Of a stretch of DNA of 64,000 nucleotides, positions 27,325 to 36,283 are shown one piece after another. A program made the translations under genes and the position numbers. Positions within the stretch are counted from its first letter, which is position 1, and every line of letters begins with the position of its first letter. The DNA is from JANMDU01 sp043777675 (lineage in GTDB: Bacteria > Pseudomonadota > Gammaproteobacteria > Burkholderiales > Burkholderiaceae_C), in NCBI GenBank assembly GCA_043777675.1, contig JAYWHR010000067.1, positions 27,133 to 91,132 of the forward strand, read 5' to 3'. Under the pieces are notes generated by a model. It searched no databases, was not told where the DNA came from, and worked only from the letters and a program-made list of their open reading frames with translations.

Positions 27325-28233
27325 TTATCCAAGAAAGACTTTAACTTTTTCGGTGACGCTCAGTGCGTCTAAGCCGTGTTCAGCAAGAAGGTGACTATAA
27401 CTACCGCAAGTCTTTGAAAACATGTGATCTGAGCCGATACGGAGTATCCGCTTGGGCTGATCTTCCGCCAATATTTCACATATTGCAGAGCCCAGACCCC
27501 CAGTTACGCTGTGCTCTTCAAAGGTGACGACATGATGAGCATCAAAACATTGATCAACAATGGCCGACCTATGCATAGGATGAATGAGAGGGACCGAATA
27601 CACTCTCGCTTGCGGACAGATAGCTGTTGCGACTAAAAGTGCACTTTTTACCATGGATCCTGTTGCATAAAAAATGGTCTTCGATGCAGCAGAATCTCCT
27701 GCAATTAATATCGGCAATGTGACATCGCACATTACGCAGTGAATGTCGCCCAGATCTGATTTACCCATACGTATGTATGTCGGCTGTAACGAATGAATGC
27801 TTTTCTCCATCGAAGCTCGCATTTCAAAGCGATCTGCTGGGGAATAGATTTGTATGTTAGGCACAGACCTTAAAACAGCAATATCCTCCAGCGATTGATG
27901 GCTGGTACCCAAATGGCTATAAACCAAGCCGGCGCCATCTCCGATCAAGATAACAGGCAAACTGTCATGCGCTATGTCGATTTTGATTTGCTCAACGACA
28001 CGAACCGGAATAAAGGCGCTGAGGCCATAAACAATGGGCCGCATGCCTACTTTTGCTAATCCAGCGGCCATGCCCACCATGTTTTGCTCTGCGATTCCTG
28101 CATTGATGTACTGGTTGGGTAAGCGCTGGCGGAACTCATCGAACAGCGCATAGCCATGATCTCCTGTCAGCAGAACGATCCTGTCGTCTTCTGACGCCAA
28201 TTTAATCAAGGTATCGGAGAATGCTTGCCTCAT
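27325..28233 (-). CDS. Transketolase C-terminal subunit (split transketolase)
   Basis: 302 residues covering the pyrimidine-binding domain (catalytic-type glutamate in NAGIAEQNMVGMAAGLA) and the C-terminal domain of a transketolase. The partner with the diphosphate-binding domain is the upstream gene, overlapping by 4 bases (ATGA). Split transketolases in sugar loci are thought to move a two-carbon ketol unit; here next to rfbFGH this suggests a branched-chain dideoxy sugar (inference). Confidence 0.9.
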   Translation of the reverse strand: MRQAFSDTLIKLASEDDRIVLLTGDHGYALFDEFRQRLPNQYINAGIAEQNMVGMAAGLAKVGMRPIVYGLSAFIPVRVVEQIKIDIAHDSLPVILIGDGAGLVYSHLGTSHQSLEDIAVLRSVPNIQIYSPADRFEMRASMEKSIHSLQPTYIRMGKSDLGDIHCVMCDVTLPILIAGDSAASKTIFYATGSMVKSALLVATAICPQARVYSVPLIHPMHRSAIVDQCFDAHHVVTFEEHSVTGGLGSAICEILAEDQPKRILRIGSDHMFSKTCGSYSHLLAEHGLDALSVTEKVKVFLG

Positions 28234-29048
28234 GCAGGGCTCCTAGCTATTTCTTGCATGGCTTTTTGGTAGGTGGCAGCATCAAGCCTTGAATAATGCC
28301 AGCGATTATCGTTCTCCATAAACGAAACACCCTTGCCTTTGACGGTACGTGCAATCAACGCTTTGGGGCGGCTATCATCGCTGGATAACAAGGCGGTCAG
28401 CGAACTATTCAAATCAGTCATGGAATGTCCGTCAACCTCAACCGCCTCGAAACCAAAAGCTCGAAACTTGTCTGCAATGCTGCCAAGCCTAAGAACTTCT
28501 GAGGTTTTTCCCATGGCTTGAAATCCATTTTCATCCACGATCACAACAAAATTTCGAAGTGCATGATGACTAGCAAACAAGGCACCCTCCCAAATAGGGC
28601 CTTCGTTGATTTCACCGTCGCCAACAATCACAAAGGTTTTTTGATCCGTATTTTGCCGATGGACACCAAGAGCCATGCCCAGCCCGACAGAGAATCCATG
28701 CCCCAGAGATCCTGACGTTACTTCGAGCCCTGGGATACGCGAATCTGATAAACCTTTGAGGTGACTACCGTCAGAAAAGTAACCTGTAATATCTTGATCG
28801 GTCAGCCAACCGCGCTCGCGCATACACGCATACTGAGCCATCACGCCATGCCCTTTGCTGAGCACCAGATAGTCACGCATCGGGTGCTGGGGCATATTCT
28901 CCGGATAGCGTAAAAAGTGTTGATGCAACACAGCAAGCACTTCAATGATAGAGAACGCACACGCTATATGCACGGTCGATCCTGCATACGCCATCTCAAG
29001 CACCGTCTTGCGCAACCGATTGCCGTCAAAATCAAACATGGGGGGCAC
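28230..29048 (-). CDS. Transketolase N-terminal subunit (split transketolase)
   Basis: 272 residues. The thiamine diphosphate motif GDGEINEGPIWEGALFASHHALRNFVVIVDEN is present, as is SGSLGHGFSVGLGMALG. The reading frame begins with GTG immediately after the rfbH stop (TGAGTG); an ATG three codons later (29039) is an alternative. It is coupled to the C-terminal subunit. Full-length household transketolase would be a single polypeptide, so this is a dedicated pair. Confidence 0.9.
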   Translation of the reverse strand: MPPMFDFDGNRLRKTVLEMAYAGSTVHIACAFSIIEVLAVLHQHFLRYPENMPQHPMRDYLVLSKGHGVMAQYACMRERGWLTDQDITGYFSDGSHLKGLSDSRIPGLEVTSGSLGHGFSVGLGMALGVHRQNTDQKTFVIVGDGEINEGPIWEGALFASHHALRNFVVIVDENGFQAMGKTSEVLRLGSIADKFRAFGFEAVEVDGHSMTDLNSSLTALLSSDDSRPKALIARTVKGKGVSFMENDNRWHYSRLDAATYQKAMQEIARSPA

Positions 29049-30371
29049 TCAGAAACTGACGCCTAAGTAAGACTCAATGTGCCGCGCCGCATACTCAAGC
29101 ATTTCTTGCGATAGGCCGGGATACACACCAATCCAAAACGTATTATTCATCACAATGTCGGTGTTGGTCAGATCACCGCTAACGCGGTAGTTGCGCCCGA
29201 GCATGTAAGGCTGACGCGTTAGATTACCAGCAAAGAGCAACCGAGTTCCAATTTTTTGTTGATCCAAATAGGTCAACAGATCGACGCGACTGACTGGCGA
29301 GTTAGCGCGCAAGGTTAACGGAAAGCCAAACCAAGACGGATCGCTATTAGGCGTTGCTTCGGGTAAGATTAAAAACTCTTCGCAGGCGCTTAAACGCTCC
29401 CGCAGCCAATTGAAATTGTTACGACGCGAAGCGATGAATTCAGGCAAACGATCCAGCTGTGCCAACCCGCACGCTGCTTGCATATCCGTGATTTTTAGGT
29501 TGTATCCTAGATGGCTATAAGTGTATTTGTGGTCATAGCCTTCCGGCAATGTGCCTAACTGCCAGCAAAAACGCTTGCCGCAAGTGTTGTCTTTACCGGG
29601 CGGGCAATAGCAATCGCGCCCCCAGTCCCTAAAGCTCTCGGCAATAGCCTTTAACTCGGATTGATTCGTGAACACTGCACCACCCTCGCCCATCGTAATA
29701 TGGTGTGCTGGGTAAAAACTCAAAGTACCGATATCTCCGAATGTGCCGACCTTTTGACCAGCGTATGTTGCGCCAAGCGCATCGCAGCAATCCTCAATAA
29801 GCCAAAGACCATACTTTTTGCACAGCGCACTGATCACTTCAAGATTAAACGGATTGCCAAGCGTATGCGCCAGCATGATTGCTTTTGTTTTTGGTGTGAT
29901 GGCTGCTTCAATCTTGGTAGCGTCAATGTTGTATGTCGCTAACTCAACGTCAACAAATACGGGAACAGCGCCAAATTGAATGATGGGATTGACCGTTGTT
30001 GGGAAGCCTGCTGCAACGCCGATGACCTCGTCGCCAGGTTTGATGGCTCGGTCACCCAATTTATCCGAGGTTAGCGTCGAAAACGCCACAAGGTTGGCCG
30101 ACGAGCCCGAGTTAACAGTAATCAGATGCTTTACACCTAAAAAATCCGCCAAGCGTTTTTCGAAATCATCATTGAATCGCCCTGTCGTCAACCAACCGTC
30201 CAGAGACGCTTCAACCATCAACTCCAGTTCTTTGGCGCCGATGACTTTTCCAGAGGGTGGTATGACGCTCATACCCGGCATGAAGACCGGTTTGCGTAGC
30301 GTCTCGCTGGCAAACTCACGCACCAAAGCCGAAATTTGTTGGCGCAGCTGCGCTGATTTTGTTGTTTCCAT
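29049..30371 (-). CDS. rfbH: CDP-4-keto-6-deoxy-D-glucose-3-dehydrase (E1)
   Basis: PMP/[2Fe-2S] enzyme that removes the C3 hydroxyl to make CDP-3,6-dideoxyhexoses. 440 residues in the DegT aminotransferase fold, but the usual PLP lysine is replaced by histidine in FYPAHHITMGEGG, the diagnostic change of E1. The iron-sulphur cysteines are visible (CYCPPGKDNTCGKRFC). It follows rfbG in the order F-G-H as in Salmonella and Yersinia O-antigen loci. The reductase partner E3 (RfbI/AscD) is not in the window. Confidence 0.95.
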   Translation of the reverse strand: METTKSAQLRQQISALVREFASETLRKPVFMPGMSVIPPSGKVIGAKELELMVEASLDGWLTTGRFNDDFEKRLADFLGVKHLITVNSGSSANLVAFSTLTSDKLGDRAIKPGDEVIGVAAGFPTTVNPIIQFGAVPVFVDVELATYNIDATKIEAAITPKTKAIMLAHTLGNPFNLEVISALCKKYGLWLIEDCCDALGATYAGQKVGTFGDIGTLSFYPAHHITMGEGGAVFTNQSELKAIAESFRDWGRDCYCPPGKDNTCGKRFCWQLGTLPEGYDHKYTYSHLGYNLKITDMQAACGLAQLDRLPEFIASRRNNFNWLRERLSACEEFLILPEATPNSDPSWFGFPLTLRANSPVSRVDLLTYLDQQKIGTRLLFAGNLTRQPYMLGRNYRVSGDLTNTDIVMNNTFWIGVYPGLSQEMLEYAARHIESYLGVSF

Positions 30372-30377
30372 AGGGTG

Positions 30378-31454
30378 TTAAATTAAATCATTGAACTGTT
30401 GGATTTGCGAAATGCACAACGTTTTGGCGTCTTCGCCTTGGTTGCAAGCTTGACTCCATGAAATGGTCATCTCTAGCGCTTGCAAGAGATGCATGCGAGG
30501 CTTCCACTTCAGATATTGTGTAGCCTTCGAAATATCTAGTTTGAGGTAATTGGCTTCGTGAGGTTGCGGTGCATTGTTTTTTACCCAACTTGCTTGCGCG
30601 GACCACATCTTGGCCATGTTCTCTACGATCCATTGCACGCTTTGAGCGTCATCATCACGCGGGCCGAAATTCCAAGCCTGAGCAAACTGATCGCCGCTGT
30701 CGGAGTACAAAGCCTGCGCCAACATCAAATAGCCCGATAGTGGCTCAAGAACATGTTGCCAAGGCCGAATGGCATGGGGAAAACGAATTTCCACGGGTTT
30801 ATTGGCTGCGAACGCTGCCAACGCATCGGGGATTAAACGATCTTTAGACCAATCACCCCCGCCAATGACATTGCCAGCTCTTGCTGATCCGACATTAATA
30901 GCGCGACCCTGACGTGCGCGATCAGCAAAAAATGAGCTTCTATAGCTCGAAGTCACGATCTCAGAGCAAGCTTTGCTGCTGCTGTAGGGATCATGGCCAC
31001 CTAAGGGTTCATCTTCGCGATATCCCCAAACCCATTCCTTGTTTTCATAACATTTGTCAGTGGTCACGTTGACTACTGACATCACACTTTGCGAGCAGCG
31101 GATAGCCTCTAGCAAGTTCACTGTGCCCATCACATTTGTGCTGTACGTATGCACTGGATCTGCATAAGAGTCTCGCACCAAGGGCTGAGCCGCTAAATGA
31201 AAAACGATCTCTGCCTGGCTCTGCTCTAGAGCCCGCCTAAGCGAAGCGGCATCGCGTACGTCCCCAATAACCGATGCCATATCGCGGCTCACATCGGCTC
31301 GCTCGAATAGATTCGTGGATGTCGTTGGCGGACTTAAAGCATACCCAGTAACTTGCGCCCCAAGCTGTTGAAGCCATAAGCTCAACCAGCTTCCTTTAAA
31401 ACCTGTATGCCCCGTTATAAAGACGCGCTTGCCTCGCCAAAATTCGAGCTTCAT
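30378..31454 (-). CDS. rfbG: CDP-glucose 4,6-dehydratase
   Basis: Converts CDP-glucose to CDP-4-keto-6-deoxyglucose. Extended SDR of 358 residues with VFITGHTGFKGSWLSLWL, TTDKCYEN and the catalytic YSSSK. I chose the ATG at 31454, which overlaps the rfbF stop (ATGA); an in-frame start 15 bases upstream is less likely. A 6-base gap separates it from rfbH. Confidence 0.94.
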   Translation of the reverse strand: MKLEFWRGKRVFITGHTGFKGSWLSLWLQQLGAQVTGYALSPPTTSTNLFERADVSRDMASVIGDVRDAASLRRALEQSQAEIVFHLAAQPLVRDSYADPVHTYSTNVMGTVNLLEAIRCSQSVMSVVNVTTDKCYENKEWVWGYREDEPLGGHDPYSSSKACSEIVTSSYRSSFFADRARQGRAINVGSARAGNVIGGGDWSKDRLIPDALAAFAANKPVEIRFPHAIRPWQHVLEPLSGYLMLAQALYSDSGDQFAQAWNFGPRDDDAQSVQWIVENMAKMWSAQASWVKNNAPQPHEANYLKLDISKATQYLKWKPRMHLLQALEMTISWSQACNQGEDAKTLCISQIQQFNDLI

Positions 31455-32227
31455 GACCAAGCCTTCCACGGGGCTTGATCGCTAGACCACAGCTCTTCAA
31501 GCAAGGTCTTGTCGCGCAATGTGTCCATCGGCTGCCAAAAACCCGCGTGTTGGTAAGCCATCAGCTCGCCCCTGTGCGCTAGCTGCTCTAGTGGATGCCG
31601 CTCCCATATGGTTTTATCGTCATCAATTAAATCTAGCACTTTGGGCGACAAAACAAAAAAACCGCCGTTGATCATGGCCCCATCGCCCTTTGGTTTTTCT
31701 TCAAAAGACTTAACTCTTGCTGTTTCATCAATATCCAAAGCACCAAACCGACCGGGTGGGTAAACAGCAGTGAGAGTCGCTTGTTTACCATGCTTCGCAT
31801 GAAACGCCAGCAATGCAGTGATATCAACACTGGAGACGCCATCACCATAGGTAAAGCAAAAGTCTTCAGAATCACTCAAATATGATTTCACTTTTTTCAA
31901 GCGCCCGCCAGTCATCGTGTTTTCACCGGTGTCTACCAGAGTGACGCGCCATGGCTCTGCATGTCTTTGATGCACTTCCATTTTATTTTCAGACATATCG
32001 AACGTCACATCTGACATGTGCAGAAAATAGTTAGCAAAATATTCTTTGATGATGTAGCCTTTGTAGCCACAGCAAATGATGAAATCATGAATTCCGTGGT
32101 GCGAGTACATTTTCATGATGTGCCAAAGCACAGGCTTTCCACCAATCTCAATCATCGGTTTAGGCTTGAGGTGTGTTTCCTCAGATATGCGTGTGCCTAA
32201 GCCGCCCGCCAAAATAACTGCTTTCAT
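31451..32227 (-). CDS. rfbF: Glucose-1-phosphate cytidylyltransferase
   Basis: Makes CDP-glucose, the first step of CDP-3,6-dideoxyhexose synthesis. 258 residues; nucleotidyltransferase signature KAVILAGGLGTRISEET and KPKPMIEIGGKPVLWHIM, plus TYGDGVSS carrying the metal-binding aspartate. Start overlaps the manC stop by 4 bases. Head of the rfbFGH set. Confidence 0.95.
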   Translation of the reverse strand: MKAVILAGGLGTRISEETHLKPKPMIEIGGKPVLWHIMKMYSHHGIHDFIICCGYKGYIIKEYFANYFLHMSDVTFDMSENKMEVHQRHAEPWRVTLVDTGENTMTGGRLKKVKSYLSDSEDFCFTYGDGVSSVDITALLAFHAKHGKQATLTAVYPPGRFGALDIDETARVKSFEEKPKGDGAMINGGFFVLSPKVLDLIDDDKTIWERHPLEQLAHRGELMAYQHAGFWQPMDTLRDKTLLEELWSSDQAPWKAWS

Positions 32228-33687
32228 GCCGAAATTCTTCCATAACTATCTTGCAGCCGAGTGATATCGTCTTCTCCCAAATACGCACCCGATTGCACTT
32301 CGATGATTTCCAAATCTTCCGTACCAGCATTTTCAAGCCGATGAATCTCACCAAGTGGGATATAGGTGGATTGATTTTCGCTTAAAAATAATACGCTTTG
32401 ACCACATGTCACCCTAGCCTGGCCTTTAACAACTATCCAATGCTCCGCTCGATGCGCATGTTTTTGTAAGCTCAGTGCTGCACCAGGCTTGACATAGATG
32501 CGTTTAACTTTAAATCGCTCACCCTCGTCGATACAGTCGTACCAACCCCAAGGACGGTGGACTTTTCGGTGGAGATTGGATTCGCTGCGGGATTGTTTTT
32601 GCAATTGCGCGACGATGTTTTTGACTTGCTGGCTGCTGGATTTGTCGCAGACCAAAACAGCATCGGCTGTTTCGACGATGGCCAAGTCTTTTACGCCCAC
32701 AACGCTGACTAATCGGCTGCTAGCGTGGATGAAGTTATTGGCGCTGCTGTCGAGCAACACGTCGCCATGCGTCACATTGCCTTGCACATCGGCAAGGCCC
32801 ACTTGCCAGACGGCATCCCACGCGCCTACATCGCTCCAGTTGGCTTTCAGATCGACCATTCGGATGGGGAAAGCTGAGCCTGGACATTTCTCCATGACGG
32901 CGTAGTCCACAGATTCTGATGGCACTTGCGCAAAATCCGCTGAATGAGGGCGTACGAACTGTAGGCCGTCGTGCAGAGGATCTGCGGCCTTGCCAGCCCA
33001 AGTTTTCTCGCAGGCTTGCAAGATATCTGGGCGAAATTGCGCCAACGCCGTAAGCCATAGGCTGGCTTTGAGCACAAACATACCGCTGTTCCAGGCGTAG
33101 TTACCAGAATCGAGATATTGTTTTGCTACTTCGAGCGCGGGTTTTTCTACAAATTGCTTGACGTCGCGCACATCGGATTGCTCAGCCGCCACAGCCCATC
33201 GGATGTAGCCATAACCAGTTTCTGCGCGATCGGGTGTGATGCCCAAGATCACAACTGCGCCGCTGGACGCCGAATGAATAGCTCGGCGTAAGCTCTGGGC
33301 ATAACCTGCTTCATCGCCAATGTGCTGATCGGCTGGGCTGGCTACAAGCACAGGATCATCGCCCTGCTCTACGGCTTGCAAGGCAGCTAGGGTCAAAGCG
33401 GCAGCAGTGTTACGAGCGCTGGGCTCCAAAATCAAAGTGGCCTGGCCGAGCCGAAGCTCGCGTAACTGCTCTAATGCCAAGAAGCGATGCTCTTCACCCG
33501 TGACGATCAAGCTGCCTTGCATTTGAATCACATCGTCAGACAAGGCTTGCAGCCTCATCGCTGCCAGTTGATAAAGACTGTGAGTACCAGACAGCACCAA
33601 AAATTGCTTGGGAAAACCCGCACGAGACAACGGCCACAGGCGTGTGCCAGAGCCACCGCAAAGTATCACGGGCACGGCATTGATCAA
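32224..33687 (-). CDS. manC: Mannose-1-phosphate guanylyltransferase / mannose-6-phosphate isomerase
   Basis: Bifunctional enzyme making GDP-mannose. 487 residues: N-terminal pyrophosphorylase (VILCGGSGTRLWPLSR, FVEKP), then a C-terminal cupin with HRPWGWYDCID, KPGAALSLQKHAHRAEHWIVV typical of type II isomerases. First enzyme gene after the MarR regulator, overlapping it by 4 bases. Suggests a mannose-containing glycan; no GDP-mannose-modifying enzyme follows. Confidence 0.93.
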   Translation of the reverse strand: MINAVPVILCGGSGTRLWPLSRAGFPKQFLVLSGTHSLYQLAAMRLQALSDDVIQMQGSLIVTGEEHRFLALEQLRELRLGQATLILEPSARNTAAALTLAALQAVEQGDDPVLVASPADQHIGDEAGYAQSLRRAIHSASSGAVVILGITPDRAETGYGYIRWAVAAEQSDVRDVKQFVEKPALEVAKQYLDSGNYAWNSGMFVLKASLWLTALAQFRPDILQACEKTWAGKAADPLHDGLQFVRPHSADFAQVPSESVDYAVMEKCPGSAFPIRMVDLKANWSDVGAWDAVWQVGLADVQGNVTHGDVLLDSSANNFIHASSRLVSVVGVKDLAIVETADAVLVCDKSSSQQVKNIVAQLQKQSRSESNLHRKVHRPWGWYDCIDEGERFKVKRIYVKPGAALSLQKHAHRAEHWIVVKGQARVTCGQSVLFLSENQSTYIPLGEIHRLENAGTEDLEIIEVQSGAYLGEDDITRLQDSYGRISA

Positions 33688-34064
33688 AGCTGATCCCTCT
33701 TCAAGCCTGAAGCGCTGGTGATAGCAGCCTGCGCCTTTAATGCAGCAATTTCAGCGCCTAACGTCTCGTATTCCTGCAATTTGACTTGCAAGAATTCTGC
33801 CGTTAAGTCTGCACGAGCCGAGATGCCCGCTGGCGTGAGCACATAAGCGTAGGCCAACTTGTTTTTGCTGTTTTTAAAGTTTTGAACCTTCAAAAAACCT
33901 TTGGCAAGCAGCATTTTCAGGCAGTAATTGACTTTGCCCAAACTCACGCCAAGCTCGCTAGCGAGCTCGCGCTGGTTGAGCTTGGGCTGATGCGCTAGCA
34001 ATTGCAAAGCGCGTAAATCGGTTTCTGTCGCTGACGTGTTCATGTGTTGAACAGATGCTACCAT
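33684..34064 (-). CDS. MarR-family EPS-associated transcriptional regulator (TIGR04176-like)
   Basis: 126 residues: winged helix with NQRELASELGVSLGKVNYCLKMLLAKGFLKVQNFKNSKNKLAYAYVLTPAGI, then a C-terminal helix. This matches a small MarR-like family found at EPS loci of proteobacteria. Start at 34064 has a weak purine-rich site upstream; the ATG at 34043 is the alternative. It heads the reverse operon and diverges from the glycosyltransferase at 34089, so it probably controls both directions. Confidence 0.88.
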   Translation of the reverse strand: MVASVQHMNTSATETDLRALQLLAHQPKLNQRELASELGVSLGKVNYCLKMLLAKGFLKVQNFKNSKNKLAYAYVLTPAGISARADLTAEFLQVKLQEYETLGAEIAALKAQAAITSASGLKRDQL

Positions 34065-34088
34065 AAGCTTTCTTTAAAAATAAAGTTT

Positions 34089-35219
34089 ATGCTGCGCGTA
34101 CTCTGTTTTGGCCGTTTTTTTGACGAAATCCCTGGCGGCATGCAAACGCATGTGGATCACTTGTTTCGATCAATGAAAGGGCATGTTGACTACGTACACC
34201 TCGTGCCGAGCAGAGACGGTCAGGGGTTCGAAGGTCAGCTGCATGGTTTCCCACTGATCCGAACGCCGAGTTGGAATGTCGATGGTTCACTGGCTATTTC
34301 CCCCGGATTGGTCGCCAAAGCTCGCCAATTGCACCGTGAAAAACCGTTTGACTTGGTGCATCTGCATTTTCCAGATCCGATGTCGCATTTAGCAGCATGG
34401 GCTATTCCAGCCCATGTGCCCCGCGTGATCACTTGGCATGCAGATATTATTCGCCAAAAATTGATGCTGCTAGGCTATCGCCCGTTTCAAAACGCCGCGC
34501 TACGTCATGCGAAAGGCATCATTGCCGCGACACCCGCGCACATCAAAAGCTCTAGCGAATTGGTAGCATCACATCTTCAAGACAAGCTGCATGTCGTGCC
34601 TTTTGGCTTTGATTTAGCGCATTACGCTCTTCCCCATGATCTGAGCAATCAACTGAGGCGCCGCTATCCCGGGAATATCGTCTTCGCTCTTGGAAGGCAT
34701 GTGCATTACAAAGGCTTTGATGTGCTGATCAAGGCGATGGCTGCTTTACCGCAGGATACGCAACTCATTATTGGCGGCGAAGGGCCGCTGAGCGGGGAAT
34801 GGAAAGCGCTGGCAGCGCTGAGCCCCGCCGCAGCGCGCATCCATTTCGTCGGCAAAATTTCTGACAGTGATCTTCCAGCGTATTTTCAAGCCTGCGATGT
34901 GTTTTGCCTGCCGGCAGTTAATCAGGCTGAGGCCTTTGGTATTGTGCAAGTCGAAGCGTTTGCATGCGCTAAGCCTGTGGTCAGCACCAAGCTCAACAAT
35001 GGCGTGGATTTTGTAAATCAAGACGGCATCACGGGGTTCACCGTCACGCCAAGCAACGTGCAAGAGCTGGCGCAGGCTTTGCATCGATTGCTGGTTGATT
35101 CTGATTTGCGAAAACGCCTAGGGATGCAAGCTTTACAGCGTGCGCAGCAGGAGTTTTCTCTCGATTCGCTGCGCAGTAAAACGCTGGCTGTGTACAACCA
35201 AGCTGTAGGCAAACGGTGA
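34089..35219 (+). CDS. Family 4 glycosyltransferase
   Basis: 376 residues, GT-B fold: the N-terminal FDEIPGGMQTHVDHLF and the C-terminal donor site EAFGIVQVEAFACAKPVV with the E-x7-E motif. The start at 34089 (MLRVLCFGRFF) lies 24 bases from the regulator's start on the other strand. With manC close by, mannose is a possible donor. The epimerase starts one base after its stop. Confidence 0.9.
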   Translation: MLRVLCFGRFFDEIPGGMQTHVDHLFRSMKGHVDYVHLVPSRDGQGFEGQLHGFPLIRTPSWNVDGSLAISPGLVAKARQLHREKPFDLVHLHFPDPMSHLAAWAIPAHVPRVITWHADIIRQKLMLLGYRPFQNAALRHAKGIIAATPAHIKSSSELVASHLQDKLHVVPFGFDLAHYALPHDLSNQLRRRYPGNIVFALGRHVHYKGFDVLIKAMAALPQDTQLIIGGEGPLSGEWKALAALSPAAARIHFVGKISDSDLPAYFQACDVFCLPAVNQAEAFGIVQVEAFACAKPVVSTKLNNGVDFVNQDGITGFTVTPSNVQELAQALHRLLVDSDLRKRLGMQALQRAQQEFSLDSLRSKTLAVYNQAVGKR

Positions 35220-35220
35220 C

Positions 35221-36198
35221 ATGAAGCTGCTTGTCACCGGCGCGAACGGATTTGTGGGACAAGCCATTTGCGAGCATTTGGCTGGTTTGCAACACGATGT
35301 GGTTGCACAGATGCGCACCGACAGAGCGCTATTAAATAGTGAGCAATCTACGCAATATATACGCCGGCTAATTGCTGATTTAGATCAAATTTTCCAAGAA
35401 AAAAAGAGTTTTGACGGCATAGATGCTGTGATTCATTGCGCAGCGCGGGTGCATCAGGTGCAGGAAGCCTCTGCTGACCCATTGGCTGCCTATCGCGTGA
35501 TCAATACGCAAGCAACCTTGGGCCTGGCGCAAGCCGCCTTTGAGGCTGGCGTGCGTCGCTTCGTGTTTATCAGCTCGGTCAAAGTCAACGGCGAATTCAC
35601 GCTGCCAGGGCAAGCATTTCGATCACAAGATGCAGCGCCGCAAGACCCGTATGGCATCAGCAAATGGGAGGCTGAACTTGGCTTGCTGGACATCGCGGCC
35701 AAGACGGGCATGGAAGTGGTGATCATTCGCCCGCCATTGGTGTATGGGCCGGGCGTGAAAGCGAATTTTCTGACGATGATGCGCACTGTGCAGCGCGGCA
35801 TTCCGTTGCCACTCGGGGCGATCAACAATCAACGCAGCTTGGTGGCTTTGCCAAATTTGGTGGATTTCATCACGCTATGCCTGACGCATCCCAAGGCGGC
35901 AAATCAGACTTTTTTGATCAGCGACCAGCAGGACGTGAGCACGACGGAGCTACTGCGGTACTTGGGGCACGCGCTGCACCGCCCTGCCCGGCTGATACGC
36001 GTGCCACAAAGCTTGCTACAGATGGGATTAAAGGCCATTGGAAAGGGTGGCATGGCGCAGCGCCTGTGCGGCGATTTAACTGTGGATTCCACGCCAGCGA
36101 CTAATTCACTGGGCTGGAAACCGCCTTGTACAGCTCAGCAAGGTTTGCAGTTAACAGCCGATCATTTTTTCAAGCAACTGGCTGAGCAGCGTCCTTAA
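35221..36198 (+). CDS. NAD-dependent sugar epimerase with a repeat-derived segment
   Basis: 325-residue extended SDR of the UDP-sugar 4-epimerase group: LVTGANGFVGQAICEHL, SSVKVNGE and catalytic YGISK. Such enzymes accompany initiating transferases in polysaccharide loci. Residues 36-57 are encoded by the palindromic repeat and its tail; the peptide shares LL, S-T-Q, IRRL and ADLDQ with the unrelated P450 at 52933. It lies just after the cofactor strand, before DAVIHCAARVH. Last gene of the locus. Confidence 0.9.
   Translation: MKLLVTGANGFVGQAICEHLAGLQHDVVAQMRTDRALLNSEQSTQYIRRLIADLDQIFQEKKSFDGIDAVIHCAARVHQVQEASADPLAAYRVINTQATLGLAQAAFEAGVRRFVFISSVKVNGEFTLPGQAFRSQDAAPQDPYGISKWEAELGLLDIAAKTGMEVVIIRPPLVYGPGVKANFLTMMRTVQRGIPLPLGAINNQRSLVALPNLVDFITLCLTHPKAANQTFLISDQQDVSTTELLRYLGHALHRPARLIRVPQSLLQMGLKAIGKGGMAQRLCGDLTVDSTPATNSLGWKPPCTAQQGLQLTADHFFKQLAEQRP
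35326..35389 (+). repeat. Palindromic interspersed repeat, copy 5 (inside epimerase, sense, long form)
   Basis: Long version: first half GCGCTATTAAATAGTGAGCA, core CTACGCAATATATACGCCGG, and tail GCTGATTTAGATCAAA. Aligned by eye without gaps to the P450 copy at 53764, 56 of 68 bases agree although the host genes are unrelated. Confidence 0.88.
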
Positions 36199-36283
36199 CC
36201 TTAAATGATGCATACGCAGGCCTTAAAATCTTAGGCTTTGCCGCAAGTTTGATCCAACAGCGGCCTCTCATTTAAGCCCCATC

